A stretch of DNA of 64,000 nt from CAVQGZ01 sp963714455 (GTDB lineage Bacteria > Actinomycetota > Actinomycetes > Jiangellales > Jiangellaceae): positions 62,001-126,000 of the forward strand of contig CAVQON010000013.1 in NCBI GenBank assembly GCA_963714455.1. The letters run 5' to 3'. Below are positions 24,582-32,425 of this stretch, piece after piece. A model generated the notes under the pieces. It searched no databases. It was not told where the DNA came from and saw nothing but the letters and a program-made list of their open reading frames with translations. Every line of letters begins with the position of its first letter. Positions within the stretch are counted from its first letter, which is position 1. The position numbers and the translations under genes are program-made.

Positions 24582-25813
24582 GCGCACTCCTCTCGTGCTG
24601 CTGCATTGGCGACCAGGGCTGCTCGGTGCCGACCGAGCAGAGTCCGCGGGGGTGCGGCCTGGGTACGGATGACGCGCTCGGCCGCCAGCGCGGTCCCTTC
24701 CAGCGCGAGCATCAGACCGAGCTCGGTCGTGGTGTACCGCTCCGCCACGTCGCCGAGGTTGCCCCGCAGGCGCGTGATCGCGCCCTTCGACGGCTCGTAC
24801 CAGGGCGGGACGCCCGAGGCGAACAGGTCGAGCAGGTCGTCAGCCGTCGGGCGGCACCCGGCCCGTACCCACTGGAGCAGCATGTCGGCCACGCCGGACA
24901 GGCTGCGCCCCGTCCCGCGGGCGACGACGGCGGCGTCGTCGGGCCGGTACCCGGCCGCGCTGAGCTCCTCGATCCAGCTACGCGGGATGCCCGAGGCGAC
25001 CCAGGCTGCCCGGACGTGGCGATCCTTGCGGTCCAGCGGCGTCTGGGTCCATGCGAGCCACTCGGCCAGCCACGGCGTGTCGTCGTCGTCAGGGGCCTCG
25101 CCGAGGGCAGCGCGTGCCGCCGCCACCGTGTCGGCGATCCACGCGAGGTTCGGGCGCCGGGACACCACGCCGAGGTAGAGCGCCTCGGGCAGCGGGGGGC
25201 CGTCGGGGCCGACGACCTCGTCGTGCACAGCGCTGACGACGGCGGGGTGCAGCCCCGCGTCCCAGAGCGCGACCGCACCGCGCTCGCCGAGGACGCACCG
25301 CGACATGCGGGCCGACTGCTCGGGGGCCATCACGAGCGTGCCGCTCGCCTGGTGGGCGGCGAGCACCCGTTCCAGCAGCGCCTGGGTGAGCCCGCGATCG
25401 GCTCCGCCGCGGGTGGCGGCGTGCTCGACGCTGCGCAGGTGGGCGGCTGCCTGCTGCGCGGTCGGTGCCGGGGCGCAGCACCGCTGGGCAGCGGGGCCGT
25501 CGGCCTTCCAGGTGCCGCGCGCCGCCCGACGAAGCCGAGGTGCCACCCGACGGCCGTGCATCTGCAACGACTCCCGGACGGTCGGCACCACGACGTCGAC
25601 CAGGTGCAGGCACGAGAGGTACCCGCCGAAGGCTGCCGCGATCCGCTCAGCCGGCAGGTCGTGCGGCGTGGCGAGCGTCCAGTCGGCGTCCAGCGCCACG
25701 TCGTGGCGCGTGGCGCCGACCATGTCGGGGCTGGTCGAGCAGCGAACGCTGAGCACCAGGGGAGCCCCGGTGGGCGACGGCGGCAGGGGCGCCAGCCTGA
25801 CGGTGGGCGACAC
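24578..25813 (-). CDS. Uncharacterised first gene of the SOS-box AAA/VWA operon
   Basis: This 411-aa protein matches no family I know. The first 60 residues are strand-rich (PLVLSVRCSTSPDMVG, DVALDADWTLATPHDLP). The rest is helical and alanine-rich, with many tryptophans in short helices such as AWIADTVAAARAALGE and ETPWLAEWLAWTQT-like WLAEWLAWTQTPL. There is no Walker motif, membrane segment or nuclease motif. The GTG at 25813 has AGGAGG 6 nt upstream and lies just after the SOS box. Coupling to the ATPase suggests a substrate adaptor or third subunit of the complex. Confidence 0.65.
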   Translation of the reverse strand: MSPTVRLAPLPPSPTGAPLVLSVRCSTSPDMVGATRHDVALDADWTLATPHDLPAERIAAAFGGYLSCLHLVDVVVPTVRESLQMHGRRVAPRLRRAARGTWKADGPAAQRCCAPAPTAQQAAAHLRSVEHAATRGGADRGLTQALLERVLAAHQASGTLVMAPEQSARMSRCVLGERGAVALWDAGLHPAVVSAVHDEVVGPDGPPLPEALYLGVVSRRPNLAWIADTVAAARAALGEAPDDDDTPWLAEWLAWTQTPLDRKDRHVRAAWVASGIPRSWIEELSAAGYRPDDAAVVARGTGRSLSGVADMLLQWVRAGCRPTADDLLDLFASGVPPWYEPSKGAITRLRGNLGDVAERYTTTELGLMLALEGTALAAERVIRTQAAPPRTLLGRHRAALVANAAAREECA

Positions 25814-25830
25814 GGCACCTCCTCAGCTGG

Positions 25831-25846
25831 TCGAACGGGCGTTCGA
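25831..25846 (-). promoter_or_regulatory. Perfect LexA/SOS box
   Basis: TCGAAC-GGGC-GTTCGA matches the actinobacterial SOS consensus TCGAAC-N4-GTTCGA at every fixed position. It lies 18-33 nt before the GTG at 25813 and immediately overlaps the -10 hexamer, so bound LexA would block transcription of the three-gene AAA/VWA operon. Confidence 0.85.
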
Positions 25847-25874
25847 TAGTGCCATCGGTGTGATTCGTCGACAA
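25846..25874 (-). promoter_or_regulatory. Promoter of the AAA/VWA operon (TTGTCG-17 bp-CACTAT)
   Basis: On the minus strand TTGTCG (25869-25874) is separated by 17 bp from CACTAT (25846-25851), a good sigma-70-type promoter. The last base of the -10 hexamer is the first base of the SOS box. Confidence 0.65.
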
Positions 25875-25970
25875 GAGGTGCACGGCGTGTCTGCGTCGTG
25901 TCCCCGCGATGTCCCTGGTCGGCGTCACGTCCGCCGCGCGCAGGTTGCTGCCGTGATCAACAATGGCGAC

Positions 25971-26909
25971 ATGTCCCGATGGTCTGTTGCTGACGCCCCG
26001 TCCCTCTCCGGTCGCACCGCCCTGGTGACCGGAGCCACCTCTGGTCTCGGGCTGGAGACGGCAGTCGCGCTGGCCTCGCGCGGCGCCCGCGTGCTGGTCG
26101 CCGGCCGTGATGCCGGTCGCACCGACGCGGCGGTGGCCCGCGCGTCGGGCGCAGCCGCCGAGGGCGGGTCGGCCGAGCCGCTGGCGCTCGACCTGGCGTC
26201 GCTGGCGTCGGTGCGGGCGGCGGTGGACGAGGTGCGCGCGCGGCTCGACGCTCTCGACGTCCTGGTCAACAACGCCGGCATCATGGCGCCGCCGTTCGCG
26301 ACCACCGAGGACGGTTTCGAGACACAGATCGGCACCAACCACCTCGGCCACTTCGCGCTCACTGCCGGGCTGATGCCGCTGCTGCTGGCCGCGGACGCCC
26401 CCCGAGTGGTGAACGTGTCGAGCGCGGCGCACAGGATGGGCTCGTTGCAGCCGGACGACCTGCACTACGAGAACCGCTCGTACTCGGCCTGGCCGGCCTA
26501 CGGCGCGTCCAAGCTGGCGAACCTGCTGTTCACCAGCGAGCTGCAACGACGCGCGGACGAGATGGACGTCGCCCTGGTGGTCGCCGCTGCCCACCCCGGG
26601 TTCGCCTCCACCAACCTGCAGTACGCCGGGCCGGCGTACGCCCAGAACGTCGTCGGACGCACCGTCACCAAGGTCGTCAACGCGGTCATGAGCCAGTCGG
26701 CGGCCGACGGTGCGCTGCCGCAGATCTACGCCGCGACGATGCCCGACGTGGCCGGCGACGAGTACTTCGGCCCGGACGGTTTCCAGGAGACGCGCGGCGG
26801 GCCGACGCGTGTCGGACGCTCCAAGGCTGCCGACGACAAAGCGCTGGCACGCCGGCTCTGGGACGTCTCGGCCGAGCAGACGCAGACCGAGCCGGCGTTC
26901 ACCGGCTGA
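25971..26909 (+). CDS. Short-chain dehydrogenase/reductase
   Basis: This 312-aa NAD(P)-dependent oxidoreductase shows ALVTGATSGLGLE (cofactor-binding TGxxxGxG), LDVLVNNAGIMA, the catalytic serine in VVNVSSAAHRMG and the YGASKLAN active-site YxxxK. The C-terminal part (AAHPGFASTNLQ, DEYFGPDGFQETRG) is that of the retinol-dehydrogenase/protochlorophyllide-reductase-like SDR group common in actinobacteria. The substrate is unknown. The ATG at 25971 is selected because the long open frame before it is antisense to the preceding gene. Confidence 0.85.
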   Translation: MSRWSVADAPSLSGRTALVTGATSGLGLETAVALASRGARVLVAGRDAGRTDAAVARASGAAAEGGSAEPLALDLASLASVRAAVDEVRARLDALDVLVNNAGIMAPPFATTEDGFETQIGTNHLGHFALTAGLMPLLLAADAPRVVNVSSAAHRMGSLQPDDLHYENRSYSAWPAYGASKLANLLFTSELQRRADEMDVALVVAAAHPGFASTNLQYAGPAYAQNVVGRTVTKVVNAVMSQSAADGALPQIYAATMPDVAGDEYFGPDGFQETRGGPTRVGRSKAADDKALARRLWDVSAEQTQTEPAFTG

Positions 26910-27016
26910 GGCGCCGCAGTGCCCGTCACGAGGGACTCTTGACCCGGCTGGCGCGGCGCTCACCCCAGGTAGAGTCACGGGTGTCCTCATGGGCCAGCGA
27001 ACCACAAGGAGTGGGG

Positions 27017-29098
27017 ATGACCCCTCAGCCCCCGACCGTCGTCATCAACGTCAGCCTGACCGGGCCTGACCGTGACTTCGACGAGCATGTGACCTTTCTC
27101 GGCCACGACTTCAGGATCGTGCGCATCGGCACCAGCGGAGACGTGCGCGCCGCCGAGGAGCTCGTGGTCAAGTGGGCCGATGAGGCCGACGCGATTGCCG
27201 TCACCGGCATTCGTGAGGCGCGGGCCGCCGGCCTCTACGACGGCGAGCTCGAAGAGGTCGACCGGGTCAAGCGGGCGACCACGGCTGTTCCCGTCGCCGA
27301 TGGGCACGCCCTGCGTGACGTGCTGCAGGAGTGGACGATCCGGCACGTGCAGACGGAGATGCCGGGCTTCTTCTCCAACGCCCGCACGGTCGTGCTCGGC
27401 GGGCTGAACCACGACCGCACCACGCGCATCCTTCGTGAGTACACCCAGAACATCGAGTTCGCCGACCCCCTGCTCGCGCTCGACCTGCCGGCGCGCATCG
27501 ACGCCAACCCGGCGTTCGGTCTGGCCGCCGACGTCGGTGTGCGCACCATGCGGCGCCTGCCGGGTGCGGTGCAGTCGCAGATCAAGGCGCCCGGGGCGCG
27601 GCGCAGCCACGCGAAGGCCCGCAAGGCGTCCCGGGACGCCGACGTCGTCGTGGCGACCTTCGACGAGCTGATCGGGTTCGGGCTCGCCGACCTGGCGGGC
27701 AAGACGCTCGTCACCTCGTCCATCTCCGACGACCGGCTCGCCGACCTGGCCGGACGTGGAGTCGACATGGTGCTCGACTTCACCCCGCAGCCGTTCGACG
27801 TCACGGTGAACGCTGCACTGCTCGAGGCGATGATGCTCGCGGTCAGCCAGGGCGAGCTCACCAACGACGACCTGCTCGACATGATCGTCGCGGCGGGGCT
27901 CAAGCCGCGTGTGCTGTACCCCAGCGGGCCGAAGCGCAAGAGTCGTTTCGCCTTCGTCATTCACCCTCTTTCGCAGGAGTACTTCCGCACCGTCGAGCCG
28001 CTCAACACGATCGCCAAGGTCGCTCCGTCGCCGGTGATGGACGCGGTCGAGAAGGCCATGGCGTACATCCCGCCGTTCACCTACAGCCACGTCACCGGCA
28101 TCGTCTCGCCGACTGGGGCCGAAGCCGAGGGATGGCTGATCACGGTCGGTGGGACGCCGAAGGAGCTCATGGCGCACAGCCCCGAGTTCACCTACGCGCG
28201 GCTGCTGCAGGCGGCTGAGACGGCCAAGAAGCTCGGCGCCCAGGTCATGGGTCTCGGGGCCTTCACCAAGGTGGTCGGGGACGCCGGCGTGACCGTCGCC
28301 AAGCGCGCCCCGCTGCCCATCACGACCGGCAACTCCTACAGCGCGTCCGGGGCGCTGTGGGCGGCGCACGACGCCCTGCTCAAGCTGGGCGTGGCCGACA
28401 TCGGCCCCGACGGGCGCATCACCGGAAAGGCCATGGTGGTCGGCGCGACCGGCGCCATCGGCTCGGTGTGCGCGCGGCTGCTGGCGCTGGCCAGCGACGA
28501 GCTGTGGCTGGTGTCGCCGGAGTCGGCGAAGCTGCTGGCTCTCAAGCACGAGATCGAGCGGGAGAACCCGCGGGCAGACGTACACATCGCGGCTACCCCC
28601 AACGGGCACCTGGGCGACATGGACCTCATCGTCACCGCCACCTCGGGCGCCGGCAAACGCATCCTCGACATCATGGAGGTGAAGCCGGGGTGCGTGATCA
28701 CCGACGTCGCACGTCCGCTCGACCTGTCGGCAGAGGACGTCGCCAAACGCCCGGACGTGCTCGTCGTCGAGTCCGGTGAGATCGAGCTGCCGGGCGAGGT
28801 GAAGATGCGCAACATCGGGCTTCCTCCGGGCGTCGTCTACGCCTGCCTGGCCGAGACGGTCGTGCTCGCCCTGGAGGGCCGCTACGAGACGTTCACCGTC
28901 GGGCGCAACATCGAGTGGGAGCGGGTGAAGGAGATCTACCGGCTCGGTCTCAAGCACGGCATGAAGCTCGCGACGATCTCGGGCGTCAACGGCGTCTACA
29001 CCGACGACGACTTCGCACGCATCCGCGAGCTCGCGCTCGCCCGGCGCGCCGAGCAGGCCGAGCAGGCCGAGCAGGCCGAGCTGGCCGAGACCGGCTGA
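27017..29098 (+). CDS. Long two-part protein with an acyl-ACP-reductase-like C-terminal half
   Basis: This 693-aa protein starts after AAGGAG at ATG 27017. The first ~300 residues (VVINVSLTGPDRDFDEHVTFLGHDFRI, VVLGGLNHDRTTRILREY, DVVVATFDEL) match no domain I can name. The second half strongly recalls cyanobacterial long-chain acyl-ACP reductase: FAFVIHPLSQEYFR, LGAQVMGLGAFTKVVGDAG, ITTGNSYSASGALWAA, the Rossmann motif VVGATGAIGSVCARLL, and NIGLPPGVVYACLAETVVLALEG with a conserved Cys. It may reduce an acyl thioester to an aldehyde. The C-terminus carries a short EQA repeat. A methyltransferase gene follows after 1 nt. Confidence 0.75.
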   Translation: MTPQPPTVVINVSLTGPDRDFDEHVTFLGHDFRIVRIGTSGDVRAAEELVVKWADEADAIAVTGIREARAAGLYDGELEEVDRVKRATTAVPVADGHALRDVLQEWTIRHVQTEMPGFFSNARTVVLGGLNHDRTTRILREYTQNIEFADPLLALDLPARIDANPAFGLAADVGVRTMRRLPGAVQSQIKAPGARRSHAKARKASRDADVVVATFDELIGFGLADLAGKTLVTSSISDDRLADLAGRGVDMVLDFTPQPFDVTVNAALLEAMMLAVSQGELTNDDLLDMIVAAGLKPRVLYPSGPKRKSRFAFVIHPLSQEYFRTVEPLNTIAKVAPSPVMDAVEKAMAYIPPFTYSHVTGIVSPTGAEAEGWLITVGGTPKELMAHSPEFTYARLLQAAETAKKLGAQVMGLGAFTKVVGDAGVTVAKRAPLPITTGNSYSASGALWAAHDALLKLGVADIGPDGRITGKAMVVGATGAIGSVCARLLALASDELWLVSPESAKLLALKHEIERENPRADVHIAATPNGHLGDMDLIVTATSGAGKRILDIMEVKPGCVITDVARPLDLSAEDVAKRPDVLVVESGEIELPGEVKMRNIGLPPGVVYACLAETVVLALEGRYETFTVGRNIEWERVKEIYRLGLKHGMKLATISGVNGVYTDDDFARIRELALARRAEQAEQAEQAELAETG
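29048..29092 (+). repeat. 9-bp tandem repeat coding EQA
   Basis: GCCGAGCAG recurs about four times (last copy changed) at the end of the acyl-ACP-reductase-like gene, giving AEQAEQAEQAELAE in the product. Such a repeat can vary in number between strains without breaking the frame. Confidence 0.7.
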
Positions 29099-29099
29099 G

Positions 29100-29723
29100 A
29101 TGCTGGGGCTCTACCGCGAGTACGTCCTGCCGCACCTGGTCGACCGGGTGCTGAGCGGGTCGGGCTGGGACCGCTGGCGGCAGCGCACGGTCGACGGACT
29201 CGCCGGCACCGTCGTGGAGATCGGGTTTGGCTCGGGCCTCAACGTGCCGCACTACCCCGAAGCGGTGTCGCTGGTGTACGCCGTCGAGCCGGCCGAGCGC
29301 GCCCGGCGCCTGGCCGCCGAGCGGATCGCGGACTCGCACGCACTGGTGCGCCACGTCGGGCTGGACGGAGCACGGCTGCCGCTGCCGGACGACTCCTGCG
29401 ACGCAGCGCTCTCGACGTTCACGCTGTGCACGATCCCGGACGTCGAGTCGGCCCTGGTCGAGCTCCGCCGCGTGCTGCGCCCGGGCGGGGTGTTCCACTT
29501 TCTCGAGCACGGGCTCGCGCCCGACCCGACGATGGCGCGGGTGCAGCGAGTGCTCGAACCGGCGCAGAGACTTCTCGCCGATGGATGCCACCTGACCCGC
29601 GATGCCGCGTCGCTCGTCGAGCAGGCGGGGTTCGAGCTCAAGGACGTCGAGGCGCGCTACGTCGGCGGCAAGGCGCCGTGGAACTACCTGACGGTCGGCG
29701 TGGCGGCGTCCACCGCGGCCTGA
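29100..29723 (+). CDS. Class I SAM-dependent methyltransferase
   Basis: This 207-aa protein has the class I methyltransferase core. VVEIGFGSGLNVPHYP is the SAM-binding motif I, VYAVEPAE the acidic motif, LPLPDDSCDAALSTFTLCTIPD motif II and ALVELRRVLRPGGVFHFLEHG motif III. The last segment, typical of phospholipid- and thiopurine-like small-molecule methyltransferases (HLTRDAASLVEQAGFEL), follows. Its ATG begins 1 nt after the preceding stop, so it is co-translated with the acyl-reductase-like gene. Its 3' end overlaps the convergent DUF309 gene by 40 nt. Confidence 0.85.
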   Translation: MLGLYREYVLPHLVDRVLSGSGWDRWRQRTVDGLAGTVVEIGFGSGLNVPHYPEAVSLVYAVEPAERARRLAAERIADSHALVRHVGLDGARLPLPDDSCDAALSTFTLCTIPDVESALVELRRVLRPGGVFHFLEHGLAPDPTMARVQRVLEPAQRLLADGCHLTRDAASLVEQAGFELKDVEARYVGGKAPWNYLTVGVAASTAA

Positions 29724-30121
29724 GCCCGCGCGGTCCAGGCATCGAGGTCGAGGGCGTACGTCGCACCGCCCGTGTCGGCGTAGCGGGCCAGACGCCCGCG
29801 TCCCCGGTCGAGAAGGCGGGCAGCGCCCACCCCGTTGCCCCGCAGGGCGTGCGTGACGGCGACGCAGAGCTGGGCCATGCCCTGCCAGAGGTCACGCTCG
29901 TGCTCAGGGGCGTCCTTCCACCGCGCCTCGAACACCTCGTGCGCGGCGAACGGTCGTCCCTCGTCGAACAACCGGGTGGCCTCCACGACGGTCTCGGCGG
30001 GCGGCAACGGCTCGTCGGAGACCGGCTCGACTCCGTCGGTGCCGTAGGGCAGGGGCCGGCCGAGGGCGTCACGTGGGCGCGCCTGCCGGGCGCGCCCGTC
30101 GGCGTCCCGGTCTCGACCCAT
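29684..30121 (-). CDS. DUF309 domain-containing protein
   Basis: This 145-aa protein has the DUF309 helical core FDEGRPFAAHEVFEARWKDAPEHERDLWQGMAQL, the hallmark of this widespread family, whose function is not established. The N-terminal 40 residues are arginine- and proline-rich and probably disordered. A TACCGT element 6 nt before the ATG at 30121 supports a leaderless transcript and this start. Its end overlaps the methyltransferase gene on the other strand. Confidence 0.85.
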   Translation of the reverse strand: MGRDRDADGRARQARPRDALGRPLPYGTDGVEPVSDEPLPPAETVVEATRLFDEGRPFAAHEVFEARWKDAPEHERDLWQGMAQLCVAVTHALRGNGVGAARLLDRGRGRLARYADTGGATYALDLDAWTARAQAAVDAATPTVR

Positions 30122-30127
30122 GCGTCT

Positions 30128-30133
30128 ACGGTA
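30128..30133 (-). promoter_or_regulatory. -10 element TACCGT, leaderless promoter
   Basis: On the minus strand TACCGT is followed by 6 nt and the DUF309 ATG at 30121. Confidence 0.4.
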
Positions 30134-30140
30134 GGGGGTT

Positions 30141-31036
30141 GTGGCACGTCCGTACGCCGCCCGTCGGCCCCGTAGCGGCTATCTCGTCTCCCTGTTGGTG
30201 GCGCTGCTCGGCGCCCTCGTCGCGCTCGGCGGGACGGCTGTGCCCGCGCAGGCTGCGGACAAGGGGCTTCGCGCCGGCCAGGTGTCGATCAAGGTCTCAG
30301 AACGGCTCATCGGCCCGGTCGCAGGGATGCCCGGCGCGACAGTGGTGCGCCTGACGAGCACCGGACGACAGATGACCGGCACCGTCGTCGTCCGCGGGTG
30401 GGCGGACCGGTCGTCGCCACGTGGCCGGTGTCGCCCACCAAGCGGTTCACCGCCCGGTGGAACGGCAGGAACGCCTCGGGCACCAAGGTGCGGCCTGGGC
30501 TCTACCGGGTGAAGGCCAAGGTCAGCCACCCGAAGGTGGGCCCCACCGTCCGCCGCGGCGTGACCGTCCGCGTCGCCACCGCCTCGTCGGTCTGGAAGAC
30601 CAAGGACGGCTGGCTGCGTGCTGTCCCGCGGCAGAAGGCCGTCGGTCGGTTCCACGTCGAGGTGAGCGAGTCGAAGAACCAGGTGCTCGTCGTCAACCGG
30701 GCCAACCGCGTCGTGCGCCGGATCCCGGTCGGGGGTAACCCGGGCATAGCCAAGCCGGCGCTGAGCTACGTGGGTGACCGCACGCCGATGTCCTACGACT
30801 ACGCATGGACCAAGCGACTGCCGTGGTTCGTGCGGCTGGTGCATGGACGGGGTATCGGCTCGCACGCGATCCCTCGATACATCAGCAACGGGCGCCCGAC
30901 GATCCCCACGTCGGCGCTCGGCCGGCCGCCCGGCGTCCACGCGCCCGTGTCGGCGGGCTGCCTGCGGATGTCGGACGCCAACGCTCGGTGGTTCTTCCAC
31001 AACGTCCGGGCAGGCACGCCGGTGTACTGGCTATGA
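30141..31036 (+). pseudogene. Secreted L,D-transpeptidase (YkuD) gene with a one-base frameshift
   Basis: Frame one (from GTG 30141) encodes a signal peptide (YLVSLLVALLGALVALGGTAVPAQAAD) and the start of the mature domain, ending MTGTVVVR. Frame two resumes at 30398 with VGGPVVATWPV and continues through the YkuD catalytic domain: GIGSHAIPRY (His) and HAPVSAGCLRMSD (Cys nucleophile). Adding one G to the run at 30396-30398 would restore a 298-residue enzyme that makes 3-3 peptidoglycan cross-links. The motifs are otherwise perfect, so this is either a very recent mutation or a sequencing error in a G-run. Confidence 0.8.
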
Positions 31037-31037
31037 C

Positions 31038-31760
31038 GTGACGTCGACATCGTCGCTGAACGCGGACCAGCGGGTGCTGGTGCAGATGGTGACCCTGGTG
31101 GGGTCCGGGCCTGCCTACGAGCGCGCCTTCTACCGCGGCGTCGAGTGGAGCGCAGAGCGGATGGCTCGTCGCCACCTGACGGGCACCTACCGCTCCTGCG
31201 AGCTGCTCCGTGGCCCTGATGCGTCGCTGCCCAACCTGGTCGACGCGTTGCGCAGGGCGGCGACGACGCCGGGAGTGCGAGCGGTCGACCTGCTCGTCAA
31301 CCCGCACGGCACGTCGCGGCGGCTGTGGTTCGCCGACGGCCCGGTCGACGCCGAGCAGGTGGCATCCGTCCTCCAGCACCAGATCGACCCGGTCGCCCGG
31401 CACCGCCTGCGTGCGGCCTTCTCGACTGCCTGCTTCGGCATGAGCCAGGGAGACGCCTGGCTGCGGTCGGGGTTCCACGTCGTCGTCGGCGCGCGCGGCA
31501 TCTACGCCGACGGCCTCACCAGCCTGCCGCGCCTGCTGCGGTCGTGGGCGGCGGGCGCCACGGTGGACGACGCGGTGGTGGCGTCCAACGAGCCGGGGGC
31601 GCGCAGGCGGCAGGATGCGCTCGCTGCGCGCTACTACCGCGCCGTCGGCCGCGCGAGCGACGCCGACGCGGTCGACAGCGAACGCCTCGTCGATGGTGCG
31701 CGCACGATGGACGTGGGCAGTGACCCGGCCACGTGGCGTCCGCACGCGCTGCCGGCCTGA
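31038..31760 (+). CDS. Uncharacterised protein with a possible caspase-like His/Cys dyad
   Basis: This protein of about 240 aa starts at GTG 31038, just after the transpeptidase gene. It has no close family I can name. The middle shows strand-like VRAVDLLVNPHGTS with His90-Gly and, 40 residues later, LRAAFSTACFGMSQGDAWLRSG with Cys132. It is followed by VVVGARGIYADG and a helix. The order hydrophobic strand-HG, then strand-(S/A)C-G, is that of caspase-fold peptidases (gingipain, CHAT). This is inference from pattern only. The N-terminus (LVQMVTLVGSGPAYERAFYRG) is helical. No signal peptide is visible. Confidence 0.55.
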   Translation: MTSTSSLNADQRVLVQMVTLVGSGPAYERAFYRGVEWSAERMARRHLTGTYRSCELLRGPDASLPNLVDALRRAATTPGVRAVDLLVNPHGTSRRLWFADGPVDAEQVASVLQHQIDPVARHRLRAAFSTACFGMSQGDAWLRSGFHVVVGARGIYADGLTSLPRLLRSWAAGATVDDAVVASNEPGARRRQDALAARYYRAVGRASDADAVDSERLVDGARTMDVGSDPATWRPHALPA

Positions 31761-32064
31761 GTGTCGGGATACCGGGAGCAACAGCGGGCGACGGGCAGGG
31801 TGAAGGCGGCGATCCCGAAGACGGCCACTGCACTGGTGCCGACCAGCATGACCTGCGGCGGGGCCGGGACGGCGGGACGAGCCTGCACGATCCGCAACCG
31901 ACGAACCGTCGGCGCGCTCCTTCTCCGCGCCAAGGATGGTGCCGTAGGGCTGGCTGTTGTCCACCGTCCGCAGCTCACGTGGCACCGGGTCAACCCCCGG
32001 CCGCCCGCAGAGTCGGGGTCGTGGTCCCGAACGCGCGTGGGCGGTGTGACGGACGGTCGGGCGG
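31761..32064. other. Gene-free stretch
   Basis: About 300 bp without a convincing gene. On the minus strand near 31800-31870 there is a short hydrophobic run (VMLVGTSAVAVFGIAAF) that could be the remnant of a membrane protein, but it has no start signal or family match. Confidence 0.4.
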
Positions 32065-32364
32065 CTAGCCGGCGGGGGATGTGCCGGCTTTGATCGCCTC
32101 GGCCCGATGGCCGTGCGCGATGGCACGGTCGACGTGCGCGGCGGCTCGCTCGTGCAGCACCCGGCTGCGCGTCAGGCGGAGCCGCTGCTCGGCACGCAGC
32201 GAGACACGGACGTCGCGCTGGGCTCGGCGCATGTGTGACTCGAACTGGGCCTCGTGCCACCAGCGCAGCGGCATCAGGGCGATCGTTCGGAGTCCGGATG
32301 GGCTTGCCGGGTTCTGGCTGCGGGTGCAGGAGGTGATGGGCGGGCGCGGAGTCGTTGTTGTCAT
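32065..32364 (-). CDS. Small basic protein of unknown function
   Basis: This 99-aa protein begins MTTTTPRPPITSCTRSQNP and continues into a long basic helix (WWHEAQFESHMRRAQRDVRVSL, then RLTRSRVLHERAAAHVDRAI). It is rich in Arg, His and Ala, soluble, and lacks a recognisable domain. The opposite strand is also open, but its translation has no protein-like character. It is divergent from the PucR-type regulator, with 61 nt between the two starts, so it could be that regulator's target. Confidence 0.5.
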   Translation of the reverse strand: MTTTTPRPPITSCTRSQNPASPSGLRTIALMPLRWWHEAQFESHMRRAQRDVRVSLRAEQRLRLTRSRVLHERAAAHVDRAIAHGHRAEAIKAGTSPAG

Positions 32365-32412
32365 GACTTGAGAATGCCCCCACAAGGCATCTCGCCGTAC
32401 CGCCTTGGTGTC

Positions 32413-32418
32413 TAGAGT
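32413..32418 (+). promoter_or_regulatory. -10 element TAGAGT
   Basis: TAGAGT is 7 nt before the ATG at 32426 of the PucR-type regulator and no ribosome-binding site intervenes. Confidence 0.35.
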
Positions 32419-32425
32419 CCGGTCC

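Noticed and set aside
26987..28957. 656-codon minus-strand frame opposite the acyl-reductase-like gene
   Set aside because: It is a shadow of a well-supported gene and has no domain or start signal.
32081..32371. Plus-strand frame opposite the small basic protein
   Set aside because: It is cysteine- and arginine-rich with no start signal. The minus-strand reading is the more protein-like one.
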